64,000 nt of DNA from Acanthopleura granulata (taxonomy: Eukaryota; Mollusca; Polyplacophora; Chitonida; Chitonidae), in contig JABBOT010000005.1 in assembly GCA_016165875.1 (NCBI GenBank), positions 25,135,368 to 25,199,367 on the forward strand, read 5' to 3'. The notes below the pieces were generated by a model. The model made no database searches, was not told the DNA's origin, and saw only the letters and a list, made by a program, of their open reading frames with translations. Positions 24,755 through 36,760 of the stretch are shown in pieces. Positions within the stretch are counted from its first letter, which is position 1. Every line of letters begins with the position of its first letter. Position numbers and translations under genes: made by a program.

Positions 24755-26878
24755 GTGAGTAACACCCTGCTAACCTAAAGAATGAAGACTAAATCAAATT
24801 GCCCACACAGGCCGTGATCTAAAAATATGATTTGTGAGGAAAGATTGAAAATGTCCGTTGGAGATGTTGAGCTTGCAGGCAAGCCCTCTGATCAGTCCGA
24901 CTAATATGTATCAATTTGTAACAATTTCGTCCCCGTGCTGTGTAATTGTGTTGGCCAATGAAGGCCTAGAGACGCAGCAGCGGCAATTTGCTTCGAACTT
25001 GCGCTCATCAAAAATGAAAAATGGGCGAGAAGGATTTTACTGTGCCGGGAAAATAACGACCGTCCTGACTGTTGTTGTTGAGTTACATCCAAGATCCGGT
25101 TTGAATGCACTAAAATTGTATCCTGAACATTTTTCTGGAGGAGGAGTGTTGTGGGTGGTGTAACTAGAGCTTTTAGAGTTGTCTGCGTGCAAAGCCAATG
25201 CGGCAAAATGAGTAGAAATAATAATGACTATGCACCTTTTGATGTAATACGCTCGCGCGCGCGCGCACGCAACCAGCCGTTAGTAAACTGAAGATAACTG
25301 GGCTATTGTAAAGGAAAAAGGTTACAGCAGCACATGTTTGTTAGAGGACGAATCGGTAGTGATCGGATGGGGTGTTGTGGAGTGTTTTCGCGCTCGTTTG
25401 TTCGCCGTGCTCCCGAGAGGCTGATCGATCACAGCTTCCGTGTAAGATATAAACCGCGGCCAAATCACGTCCCCTTAATTGAATGTAATTGACAAGACTT
25501 AGATGTGCGCCATTTTCCTTACACTAGGGAAATCTTGACAGGGAAATGTCCCGCATGTATTCAGTTCCATTCCCTGTTCGCCATAATGATCTGCTATCTT
25601 TTCTTTCTTTTCACAAAGGAGTTCTTTCGCGAAGTTGGCTAGCATAATCAAGAGGAGTCCCGATCAAAGACGTCTCTGTAGTCTCCACGGTATAAAGACG
25701 CCATGGAGATCTTGTTCTCGCGAGAAGCTCAGCCTATTGAGAATCTCTTCATGCAGCTCTCGCGTTATCCACCAGGTTACGTCGGCAGTGAAGTGGCCAA
25801 ATAAAATTTCCTTTCTGTTCAAGAGAAGCGGAAATGAAATAAAAGCAACGTATGCGATATTAGCCTTAGTAAATAGTTTGGTCACGTAGAGCGCGGTGTT
25901 CATGCCAGGGGAGACAAAAAGTAGCCGGGAAACAGACAACAGCCTCTACAAACAAGCCTCTCCCGATTTCAATTTTGGTCTTCATCAATTAAGAACGTGG
26001 TACCTTGGTTACGGCCAGTCGGCGTCGTCAACAGCTGACGGAGTGCCGGAGGAAAGGGCGCGGTGTCAGCGGAGCACTGGCTCCCGAACTGACGGGACAG
26101 TCTGTTCTCAGGCGGCACGCAAAGAGGAGGGAGTGAGCGCTGCATTCAAGGCGGATCGAACGTTCAATGGGCAGGTCTGGAGAGAGGACGGACGATCAGA
26201 GCGAGCAGCGAGCAGTACAGAGAGGCAGTGACAGATAGACACTGAATAATGAAACAGCTCTCAGTCAGAGCAACGATGCGACAGCTATACAAGAGACGGC
26301 GAATCGCTGGAATTGATTTTACAGCGTGCGTATGATAAATATTGCATACGGCGACTGATCTAGTCGAAATCTCCACCCCTTTCATGCTGTCATCCCGACA
26401 GTAGGAGGTTTGCTCTCGGACAAGTCAATACCAGTCTACACAACAGTGTTCTTCTATAGTGCAGGGATTTTACGCCGCTGTTTCTAGGATTACGTTTTTG
26501 TCCGTAAGCCTATTCGAGTCCGGGAACTTTTTGTGAGGTTAGGTGGAAAGTTTCCGAACCTGGATTTCTTTTCCTTTCCTTTTCTCCTGTGTTAAACTGA
26601 GGATTGTGTGAACGCGGGAAGTGATTATCGGGTGACGGTTACAGTGAAACTGATGTAACGAAACGGAAGCTACGTAATTCTTCTCACAGCGCTGTGTGGA
26701 TATTTAAAAGGCAAGTGCTCAGGACTCATTTAAACATGGCTTGATGCATCCTAGGTCGGTTGTAGTGTTCTACTTCGTCTCCGTAGTTTTGCAATGCCTC
26801 GTAGTAGTTCTTTTTCATTTACTGTTTTTGCCGCTAAAACTTAAAAATTAACTCACCAACCGATTCGTTTCCTCTCAG
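24755..26878 (+). promoter_or_regulatory. Intron with probable internal promoter, CpG-rich at 25.3-26.7 kb
   Basis: The base composition shifts to CpG-rich here (notably 25370-25460 and 26000-26250), and an alternating CG run lies at 25249-25270. Two possible leader donors precede the exon at 26879. One is tcc|gtaagc at 26503/26504. The other is a GC-type donor matching AAG|GCAAGT at 26710/26711. Either would splice a 5' leader to 26879, where an in-frame ATG with good context (26910) could start translation. This is an inference from composition and splice-site consensus; no TATA box is convincing. Confidence 0.4.
25249..25270. other. Alternating purine-pyrimidine CG run (potential Z-DNA)
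   Basis: CGCTCGCGCGCGCGCGCACG is almost purely alternating and CpG-dense in a genome segment that is otherwise AT-rich. It lies about 1.6 kb upstream of the exon at 26879. Confidence 0.6.
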
Positions 26879-27394
26879 GGGAGTGACCAACTACACATAC
26901 GCTCCAGTCATGGCATATGCCACCACTGAACAAACGTTCATCAAACGGCCAGTCAATGCAAACTTGCAAGATGCCCCGGAGTTGGAGATTCTCCTGCCAA
27001 CGGGTGTTAAATTGCCCTATGCCCGACATGTCCCCAGTGCCAAGGATTCGGCCTACAACACCGACGATTACAAAACACGAACTTTTGAAGGATCCTCGGA
27101 AAAGGATACTATATACTTCAACAATGAGGTAGCGGATATGATCCGCACTCTGCAGATGCAGGTGGAATCGCTTCGCGAGCGTGTAGATCTGTGCAAGAAA
27201 ACGGACGGGGACGCCGTGTATGAAACCATAGACAGCAGGCGCCTAAAGAAGGCCCATAACCCCATCCGGAAAAGACCTCCCAGTAATGTGGACAATAACA
27301 ATGGTTCTAATGACTCGTGGAAAAAATACATGAGAGACCGAGGATTTCACCGGCTAGGCTACGCTATAGACCCGGACATAGGCGGTCTCAGAAG
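26879..27394 (+). CDS. DEG/ENaC channel, N-terminal cytoplasmic exon (pre-TM1 segment, version 1)
   Basis: This exon encodes the intracellular N-terminus of a trimeric, amiloride-sensitive-type sodium channel. The acceptor is gtttcctctcag|ggg and the donor agaag|gtaaga (phase 2). The frame is open from the exon's first base. The first ATG, 26910 (G at -3, G at +4; MAYATTEQTFIKRPVNANLQ), is the likely start unless upstream coding exons are joined, and I number from it. Residues 74, 78, 81, 85, 88 and 92 are V, I, L, V, L, V in perfect a/d heptad spacing, predicting a short coiled coil at about 73-97. Residues 112-133 are basic then Asn-rich. Residues 136-162 (SWKKYMRDRGFHRLGYAIDP and onward) resemble the family's pre-TM1 segment and are echoed by the next exon. 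Identification as DEG/ENaC depends on linkage to the TM1 exon at 61291; phase and this echo support the link. Confidence 0.85.
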
Positions 27395-28016
27395 GTAAGA
27401 CATATACATTCGAACTGTTGTTTTAGGTTACTTTGGAAATAGGTCTTGTGATTCTAGACTTGGAATACCACTTTGTGGTTCGCGAGTGATATATGAATGT
27501 CGGACGTTTTACACAAACTGATGACAAATTTCCGCGTAGGTATATCTGATATAGCGGGCGAGGTGAATCCGCCTTTGATGTCCAGTCTTAATTAACCTGT
27601 ATGGCTTAGGTATTCACATCATGCACCATGCAAATCGATTAATGATAAAATGAACCAGGCATAACTTGGCTTATCACATTCAAAACAACCTCAAAGTGAC
27701 GACATCTCAAAAGAGCCCAGCCATCATCCATCATTCCATTGATTATGTCATTGCGTCTTTCCACTTTAATCTTCTCGAGCCTTGGTATATTTTTATTCAA
27801 TCTTCGTATTGCCTTCCAATCACAGAATCATCCCCCGTATCGCCTTGTGTTAGAAATTTGCCTGTTTATATTGTACTGTTGGTTTTAGTTTTTCCACCGT
27901 ATTCAGAAAGTGGCTTTCTGGTATGTTTTGTTTGAACGTGATGTGCTGCGTTTTGTATTCCTCGTGGTGCTCTGTCTTGTATATTTACACATTCCTCTAT
28001 TTCATCACCGATATAG
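27395..28016 (+). other. Short intron between the two pre-TM1 exons
   Basis: 622 nt bounded by gtaaga and a ttacacattcctctatttcatcaccgatatag-type acceptor. The 89-codon frame inside is AT-rich and not recognisable. Confidence 0.8.
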
Positions 28017-28094
28017 CTGGCACCAAAAGTTATCACGCAGTGGACTTCGAGGGTTAAGATTCTTGTTCGATCCTGCCATGGGAACTGTCAAACG
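28017..28094 (+). CDS. DEG/ENaC channel, 78-nt cassette exon (pre-TM1 segment, version 2)
   Basis: 26 codons' worth of sequence, entering and leaving in phase 2. Joined to the previous exon it encodes residues 162-188, beginning S-WHQKLSRSGLRGLRFLFDP and ending GTVK-R. The donor is aaacg|gtgagt. The sequence before TM1 in ASIC, BASIC and FMRFamide-gated channels has the pattern x-H-G-L-x-x-I-F followed by about eight residues and K/R-R, and this exon fits well with R-G in place of H-G. The length is divisible by three and the flanking exons share the phase, so inclusion or skipping keeps the frame. Version 1 in the preceding exon aligns with it over 27 residues without gaps. It may be constitutive, a skipped cassette, or used with an unseen alternative first exon. 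Confidence 0.85.
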
Positions 28095-28553
28095 GTGAGT
28101 CGTTGTTATGTATAGACCACATGAAAATAGCCCCACAAAAACAGTCAGACTGGTACCGCGGCCATGCTACCTATTACCGGCGCTTTACATTAACATTGGT
28201 CCTAATAGACATTACAGAAATCATTTGTGATAGCCTTGAAAATTTCAAGTTTCTTAATTTTTTTATTTTTCCATCTTCCATCTACGGTTGGCACTTTATA
28301 TTGTTTTTTGTTCAAATTAAGTGTTCTGTGTATATTAATAAGTTGTAGCTTAGCAACCGTGCCAATACAGTCAATCAAGAATTCGACCAACTTATTAAAT
28401 GGATAAATATCGGGCAAATGGCTGTTGCGAATGGCTTATTAACTTATTAATAAGCAGTTAATAAATGAATCAGTCTTTAATCAGTAAGAGAAACGAATGG
28501 CGAAAGGCAGTAGATAATAGTTATTTAAACAGGAAATAATTTTATAATTTCCC

Positions 28554-28781
28554 GCAGCATAATGACCCAGAAGCCTCCCACCAATGCGGTCACTGTGAGT
28601 TCAAGTCCAGCCCATGTTGGCTTCCTCTCCGGCCGTGCGTGGGAAGATCTCTCAGCAGCCTGCGGTTGGTAGTGGGTTTCCCCCGGGCTCTGCAGGTTTC
28701 ATCCCACCATAATGCCGACAGCCGTCATGAAAGTAAATAAGAGTACGGCGTAAAACACCAATCAAGTAAACAAATAAATCA
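28554..28781 (+). mobile_element. SINE, missing only the outermost tRNA head
   Basis: Runs ataatgacccagaagcct, caccaatgcggtcac, then tgagttcaagtccagcc (B box), ggcttcctctccggccg, the cccaccataatgccg block, gagtacggcgtaaaacacca and an AAATAA tail. It is in the sense orientation relative to the channel gene. Confidence 0.9.
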
Positions 28782-29144
28782 AATTCCCTCTACTAGACCA
28801 TCGTGGTGCCTTGTTGTCAAAGTGGGTTTATATTCATGACAATGAGTGTCATAAAACCATTTATATTACAGCATGTATGTCTTACACATTTGCATGCTCT
28901 GTGTTCTTTTGTTTTCTCTTTTCATCCCTCCCTGTCATCATCTCACCATGTTTCATCAATCATCAAATTGCTTTCGGCTCATTTTGTACAACATGTCATA
29001 ATTTATCATAATATCTAGGGCCATAAGTTTTATGTATCTCTGATAAAAGTGAACAATAGATGATATATCCTGGATGAGACTTTTTTGAGTAAATCGGTAA
29101 TTATGTCATCAGTGTAATAACCAGGACTGGATACACAGTTTAAC

Positions 29145-29164
29145 AGTCTGATTCAAATCAGACT
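29145..29164. repeat. 20-bp near-perfect palindrome
   Basis: agtctgattcaaatcagact has two 9-bp complementary arms around CA. Significance is unknown. Confidence 0.6.
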
Positions 29165-32100
29165 TATTGTAAAGTTATGCCGTTAAAATAACAATTCCAG
29201 GTATTCAGAATTTATAACCTGATTCAAACTTCTGTGGTCAATCTGGTGATATGATCCGGGGATATACCAATAATACTTCCTGTGATACACTTGAGAAGAC
29301 TTAATAAAGTCTTGAATATTTTGAGTGTACAATGTACTTCAAGCTCCTTGGAACAGATTCAGTAAAGTCTTGAACACAGTGAGCTGTGAAAGCTTGAAAA
29401 TATACTATTGGTGTTCATAACTTACAATCTGGCTCAGATGTATGCCATTTCTGGATGCTCATGAAGCTGTGAACAACTTTTGCGGAGAGAGTCGGCATAA
29501 TACCTGCAACTGTGCAGGTGAGATGATCGACCCATTGTGGTCTTGGAGAGGCCAGGTGTCATCATTAATTATTTACTTATACTTCTACCATTTGGTATAT
29601 ATTAAAATCACACAGTTCCAAGGTCAGATTCCACGTGTTTTCATTACTACTGGCTATAGCGTAGCTAATTATCTCATGCATATCAAGTGTTGTTTTCTCC
29701 ATTAGTCAAACCTTTGACAAATCTCCCTTCCCCCAAATCACTAAAACAGAACGTGTAGTTTGCTTTTCTGACAGAATTACCGTTAACATTAAGCCTGAGC
29801 TCTTGCATTACCCAATCTGAGTGATAGATGATCATGTTACAAGCCCTTGTTAACATTGCGTGATATGCCACCATAACACCTTGCGCCTAACCAGAACATG
29901 TCCAACTGAGCTATTATATTGTCTGGCATCCTAAAACATTTCTGCCCAAGTTTTGTCCGTGTCTCTGAATTACCGAGGTTATGTGGCTTTGGCACTATCG
30001 GGCTTCCATTCTCCGTTACATCGGTATATCTGCTCGTTGACATGTGTGCTGGGATTCTTGTTGTCACGCAATGAGCACCATCCGTATCGCTGTTGACGAA
30101 CCATTGGTCTCTTGGCATCATCTCCAATATGTCATTACATCGGCGGTATGGTCGCCGAGATGAGATTATAGACTCTTTATATGTACCTCGATGCCCCTTA
30201 CTGCTGTCCTTGCTATATAACACAGCTTGGTTGTTTTGGACATATGAAGTTGGAGAAACGTTGATTTTAGTAGTTAATAACAACCAAAGGCCCGGCTTAG
30301 CGGGCATTAACGTTAGTAGTTAGATAGAGTTCTCCACTGATCATGCCATAAGCAACCTGTCGTCAACAGACCGTGAAAGAATTGAATAATCTTTGCACAG
30401 AAACATCAGTGGAAGGAGTAACTGTTCATGCACCGCTGTGATACTTATTTTCACAAAAATTCCCCACATTTCGATGGTTCCAGGAAGAAATCCTCTCGGT
30501 ACTGATATTTTCTTATCTATGAATTTAAGAATTGCAATATCTAATGTTATCTTAGAGATGTGTATATTGCCAATGCTGGTTTCCACGTTTGAATAGTTTG
30601 GGTTTTTCAGTTAAGTTAGGATTATAAGTTACATCTTTATATTGTAATGTTCAACTTTTATGTTCTACATTTTTTTCTCTTTGTTCTGTCTAAAATGTCA
30701 AACATTATTATACGTGTGACATTTTCATGTGGTTATCGTATACATACTCCCCCCAAACACATGCTTTCCCGCCAGACATTGCTTTACTACGAATGAACTT
30801 TGGTACTACCATATAGTATGCCCTATTTTTTAAAGGTTAGAGTACCACAAAAACCAAACAGAGACAAGTATTTGAGATAATTATGTGCGTATAGTAAGAA
30901 TTGCCATGCATGTGAAGTTTGCAGCTTTAATTTCCCCTGAACAATTTTAAACTCATGTAAAATGAAGTAGGATACCGGAAGCACAGTGTCAGACGCTGTG
31001 TCCCAGTCTGTTCTGGTAGCAAAATAAAGTTCACGGTAGCAGATGTTGTGTTGAGAATTGAAGAAAAATCAAGCCACACAAACGAAAATGGTTGTTAAAT
31101 GCAGTTTTATTATAAATGAGTACAGATACATAAGATCATTCCCACATACACACACACAAAACGAAACCACAAAAAAAAACACAAAACAAAACAACAACAA
31201 CAAAAAAAAAGCAAGTTAAACTTAATTTTTTTTTATGGCGATGAAATTATAATGTGAAAAATTCATATCTCTCTGCGGTAACAATGACAGGTGATAAGTA
31301 TGAAACGTGTTTTATGCTATACAAACTGTGAGCGTACATTTCCACAAAAGCAGCACAAAGCGGAGATAAGCTAATTTCCTTTGTACCACAGGCTGTTGTC
31401 TGTAATTGTAATCGGGTACTTCCATACATTGGCTGATATCCGCTTTTCCTACCGCTGTACCCTGAGGCTCTACAATCTGTCACGTGACACTCAGACAACT
31501 GCCACCTGTAACAACTCCGATTGATTGATTGATCGCCGCTTAACGCAGTTGTTTCAGCCATATGGAACGGCATACTGAGTTATGGTTGTGTAGTTAGGTA
31601 CAGGACATGTAACTTTGACAAACTCTTAGAATTTCTTATTCATCTGGCATGATCGTGAAAGCGTGCAACTGAATGTTATAAAGTAAGAATTTTGGGTGTG
31701 CAATTTTTCTTATCTACGGTGATTACACTCACTTTAATTCCTGAGAAACGACAATTTTTCTTTGCTATTTTGCTTATGCAATTCTTTCTCAAAAATTCTA
31801 GATTTTTTTCGAAAGACGACACCATGTAATTATTCCTCACATCGTGACAAATCTGTACATTAAACAGTAAAATTTTGGAACTGTATACTTTAACTTAAAG
31901 TTTAAATTTGCAAGTGTGGAAAAGAACTGTACAAAATAAAATTCATATTTACTACACTATTTTGGTGCAAATCTGCACTGCATGCCAAAAGTGCATTTGA
32001 CATTCAGAAAAGATATGGTTGGGCTCATATATTTAAAAATTGATTGATATAATGCCGATATAAAACCGAAACTATTCTTTAGAAATGACACCAGTTCATT

Positions 32101-33691
32101 CGCCATTTTTGTTTCTTGAAATGTGAAAATTGATTTTCAACGTCAATCTCAGGTTTATGCCCAGATACCTTCACTTTTTATAAACGTGTAGAATGAATAT
32201 TTATCACAGGTATACTGTGTAATGTGTAATCGACCTTTTCTTACGCATTAATTGTAAGGATAGCACTGAGAGCTTCCTGTGAGTAAGATTTGTTTACAGT
32301 TGAGTACACGTATGAAAGAGAAAATCCCGTATGAATCAGGGAATGCAGTACTGGGGATTATGAATTGAATTGTAAAGCAGCCGTGGCAGAATCATCAGCA
32401 TCAGTGTAGCTGCTCCTTGCCCTACATTTACTACAATTCAGACTGTGATCAAATTTAATGTTAACAATTTTCCTCACAGTCATGTTTTCATTGAACGCGT
32501 GCGTACATATGGATCCAGGCGTATAACGGTATAGGTCGGCCAGCTGTTGCCAGTCCAGTGATTCATGTTGTTTAAACTGTGCGACACAGGTTGTGGAGGA
32601 CAGGTAAGGCCTGATACACGTGGCCAGGCAGCCACTGCACCGCTCAGATTTTACGGCCAAGGCTCTCTGTTAATAATACTGGTTATATTAAATATGTATA
32701 GGGATTGCAGGCATAAATGGCGAACCATGCATACATTAAACACGATAAGACAATTAAACAGAACTAAATCAATAAATAATGGGATTCGGCGAGGCACGGG
32801 TCTCACTGCCAGAAACGTCAACACCTTACTCTGTGGTTTAATATTTCTCTCCCGCTGCCAAAAAAACATGATCAAAATTTACGACTACGATTAAACAGGA
32901 ACAATCAAAAAAGGAAAAAAAACTTGTTTTATCAACGGATAAACAGTTTTTTTTTAAGTAAACCTAAAGAGACTGTTTCTGGCTGGGTTAAATTCTATAT
33001 CTTTTTTTGGAGCACTGCGCGTAAAATTAACTTAAATTGCACGAAGTGTATAGCGGTATACGAAGTCCGTCTCGCCTTTCGTGGGTAGAAGAAAATCCTC
33101 TTAAACCTAGAGTAATTACGTGTGCTGTCTCAATTAAAACGGCTTGGTCGTGGGCAGGCAAATAGTGGCTAATGATGGCGCCGCATCAGACATGTTATTG
33201 TGAAATTTCAGCCCACTTTGACAATGTAATAACACTAGCCGTATTAAATATGACGTCGCGAGACAAACTTAGTCGGAGCACGCCATCCGGCCATCCATAC
33301 TGCTGGGTTACGCGGTCCCTATACCGGTAACATTAGCAGATCAGACGGTGGCGAGGACATAATCAAATATGCAAAAACACGGATAGAGTTCCCAAGTATA
33401 GTGAAATAGATCCGAGAAATATATATATATATATGGCCAGAGAGGAAACTTGTTGTATACAGATGTCAGACTCTTGCCCTTGTAGCAAACCGCTGGTCGA
33501 CGTCTGGGCATGAATCTGTTTGATATAAGTATTGTAATAATGCGTTAGAATATTACACATACATGTCGCTTTTGTTATAAATCTATAGAAACACTGCATG
33601 AACGGGTCCTAGCAGTTTAGAAACTTAGCAGGATAAGTGGATATGAACTTGACGATAGTAGATTAAAAATTTTTAATAATATTGCAGGGTC

Positions 33692-33786
33692 GACTTTGGA
33701 TTAAAGAAATATTACACTGACACGACTTTGGATTAAAGAAATATTACACTGACACGACTTTGGATTAAAGAAATATTACACTGACA
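33692..33786. repeat. 32-bp tandem repeat, 3 copies
   Basis: Unit gactttggattaaagaaata plus ttacactgacac. Flanking sequence up to about 34330 holds many decayed relatives (aatattgcacgggcgacttt and similar), so the three clean units may be the recently amplified core of an older array. Confidence 0.9.
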
Positions 33787-34332
33787 TCTTTGGAATTTTA
33801 CTGTACTGTACACATATGGCATGGGCGATATTGGAATATAACTGCAAATTCTGCATGGATCACTTTCGATATATATTTATATATATATTATATACAAATA
33901 TTGCATTATTACTTGCATGAAACTTGAAATTTTGGATTATTAACATGAACAAGTAGGCCCGTTGCAATATACAACTTTACAGAAATATTGCACGGGCGAC
34001 TTTAGATTATCGCTACATGAAATATTGTATAAACGAATGTGGAATATTAATTATTTAATAAAATCTTTGGAAATATTCACAAAGGTTTGGAGTTCTGCCG
34101 TAGACAGAAACAACATTGGCATGGACAGTAAATGTTATTCAACTGGATAAATGTGATGCATAGGTAGTTGTGGAATTTAGATATAAACATACAGAAGTAT
34201 TGTATGGATGGCAGTGAAACAAAGCTACATGTGAACATTGAAATCATTTGAGAAACAATCGAGATAGAATTGAAATTTCTGAAAAATATTAAAATGTGCC
34301 TGGAAAAACTGAAGGAATGCATACGGGCGTAA

Positions 34333-34594
34333 ATTTTATTTATTTTTTTATTTATTTGATTGTTTTTTAACGCCGAACTCAAGAATATTTCACTTATACG
34401 ATGGCGGCCAGCATTATGGTGGGAGGAAACCGGCCAGAGCCCGCGACCATCCACAGGTTGCTGGCAGACCTTCCCACATACGGCCGGAGAGGAAGCCAGC
34501 ATGAGCTGGACTTGAACTCATAGCGACCGCATTGGTGGGGGGCTTCGGTCATTGCGCCGCGTTAGCGCGCTAACCGACTGAGCCACGGAGGCCC
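34333..34594 (-). mobile_element. SINE, full-length reference copy with A and B boxes
   Basis: Read on the minus strand it starts GGGCCTCCGTGGCTCAGTCG. That contains a pol III A box (TGGCTCAGTCGG). The B box follows in ATGAGTTCAAGTCCAGC. After that come a central region, the TTTCCTCCCACCATAATGCT 3' domain, ATATTCTTGAGTTCGGCGTT and an AAATAA-type tail. The structure is a tRNA-derived SINE with a conserved 3' domain of the kind described in molluscs and other metazoans. I do not assign a family name. It is antisense to the host gene. Confidence 0.93.
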
Positions 34595-36570
34595 ACCGTA
34601 TATTTTATAATCTAGCGTCCGTTCCACAAAACCATTTCAAATTTAACTCAAAATCTTAAAAACGATTTTAGAATTTCATTCTTTGCCCGAAAACCTAAAG
34701 ACTTTATCATTTCATAAATCCTATCCTCAGCCAATCTTCGGCATACAAATTTCCAGTATCAAAAACTAAGCAGTTTGAAGGGGTCGTAAGTTTGTACGTA
34801 AGTCAGAAGTGGCACTGTGGGCATTGGGCTTCGGAGATTCAGTACAGCCATTTGACAGTCAAGTGTATAACGGTATGGCACATAACAGGTGAGAGAGTCG
34901 TGGATAAATACACTTATACACCGAGTCAACATCAGCGGCAGAGACGCCCGCGCCCAGAGCACCATGCAACGACCTGCTTTATTGAGTCCGCGCTCCACTT
35001 GATAAACTGCGCCGGCTTTTTGCATGAACAGCTGAATCAACATTGCCAATCAGACAGTGTATTTTACAATAATATTGCGGGCCATTGAAATGATAGGGTA
35101 TATAATGTGCCCGCACGGTCAACTGGCATGGGTGGCTAAGTGCTTATTGCCCACACAAACTTGATGGAGGTATAGCCCATATCTCAAAACGAAGGCAAAC
35201 CCATTGAAATATAAATGTCACCTAGCAGTGGACGGTATGTAACTGAATATTTGCCAAGAGATGAACAAACATCCGGCTGCAGCATGAACTAAACAGCACT
35301 TTTAATAAATAGAATAAATTCTGTGAACAAGTTTCACATGTAGTGAAAACGAATCGTTGCTATCACATGCAAGTTATATGCATCTCTATAAAATTAAAAC
35401 GGTTTAGGATAAGTGTAAAACATGAAATCAGTGTATGTTTGCCTGTTAACAATTGCAAAGACCGCATAGAAAACAAAACAGTAATTGCTGTTATACATTT
35501 GATATTTGAGACGTACTCTTGGCTGTTAAATGTCAAAATGCTTCAGTAAACCAATTAACCCAAACCACATATAATAGTGTACACTTATCAAATAGTATAC
35601 TTTCTTTATCATTTTACCATAATACAGCCCTCTGTCAAATTGTAAAACAAACAGGTCTGTTTTAATGCACTCCCATGGCGACGTTATATAGTTGGATCTA
35701 ACTACCATGTTATAATTTTGGTTCAAATATTGCAGCATGTAGTAGTTGATGTTTATATTTTGTAGATTATAGCTGAATGCTCAACTGCGCGACATTGCTT
35801 GAAGGCAAATTTTGATGCTTTCAGATCTTTCCGGAAACAAAAATCGTGTATCCAAGTATTTGGTAGAAAAATTTAGCCGAGTAAAATTATGCACACTCTT
35901 GTTCAGAATGCGAATACAATTTCATTCTTTTTGTTCAGTTTTTGTTCATGAATATTAAAACCAATATATGTAAAGTATTAAAAATGCATCTGTTGAAATA
36001 ATGGACAAACGCCTGTGAAAGCAAGTCTAGATGTTATCTTAATGGCAGGGATTTTCCTGTTATATGAGCCGTCTCATTAAAATTTTGACAATCTATATAA
36101 TTCTAAATCCCGTGCGTGTCATTAGTTTGTATACCATTCGGACGAAAATGTAATATTTCTCATACATTGTTGAATATATATAACCTGTTGTTTGGTAATT
36201 TTAAGCGCAATTTGAATTTGCCTGTAATATGAATTTGCCTGTAAATAAAGAAACGAAATTTCCGTGTTTGGTAATGTGTATGATGCCCCGGGACAATAAC
36301 TCCTAAACATAAAGTAATCAAATCTGTCATCACATTTTCCAAAGACCTATGAAAGATTCAAAGTTCCCTTTCTTCGAGGACATGATATTTTTGATATCGA
36401 TAATTTCGACAGTTGTCCTTTATTTCTTTGTCAAATGGTTTTCAACAACTTAAGTTATCCGCTGGTTAGCATAGATTAAGATGAAGATTTATTGATTTAG
36501 CACCAAAAATTTGAGAATATTCATTTCGCTGTATTAAAGATAATATCTTATGGTTCGGAAGATAAATACC

Positions 36571-36653
36571 CACTCTGCCCCGTTTTCTCCCACCATAACA
36601 CGTCGTCGTATAAGTCAAATACTGTTGAGCACAGCGTGAAACACCAATCAAAT
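36571..36653 (+). mobile_element. SINE 3' fragment
   Basis: cgttttctcccaccataaca, cgtcgtataagtcaaatact and gcgtgaaacaccaatcaaat are the family 3' domain. The head is absent. Confidence 0.8.
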
Positions 36654-36712
36654 CACGATCATAGATCGTGAAACATAAACCCATGATGCACTTTAGCATG
36701 ATGCACTTTAGC

Positions 36713-36715
<3 letters not shown>

Positions 36716-36758
<43 letters not shown>
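36716..36758. repeat. (AT)n microsatellite
   Basis: About 43 bp of pure AT alternation, preceded by two 15-bp copies of catgatgcactttag at 36688-36715. Confidence 0.9.

Positions 36759-36760
<2 letters not shown>

Noticed and set aside
34077..34502. 141-codon minus-strand frame
   Set aside because: Its N-terminal part is the SINE at 34333-34594 and the rest is AT-rich chance sequence.
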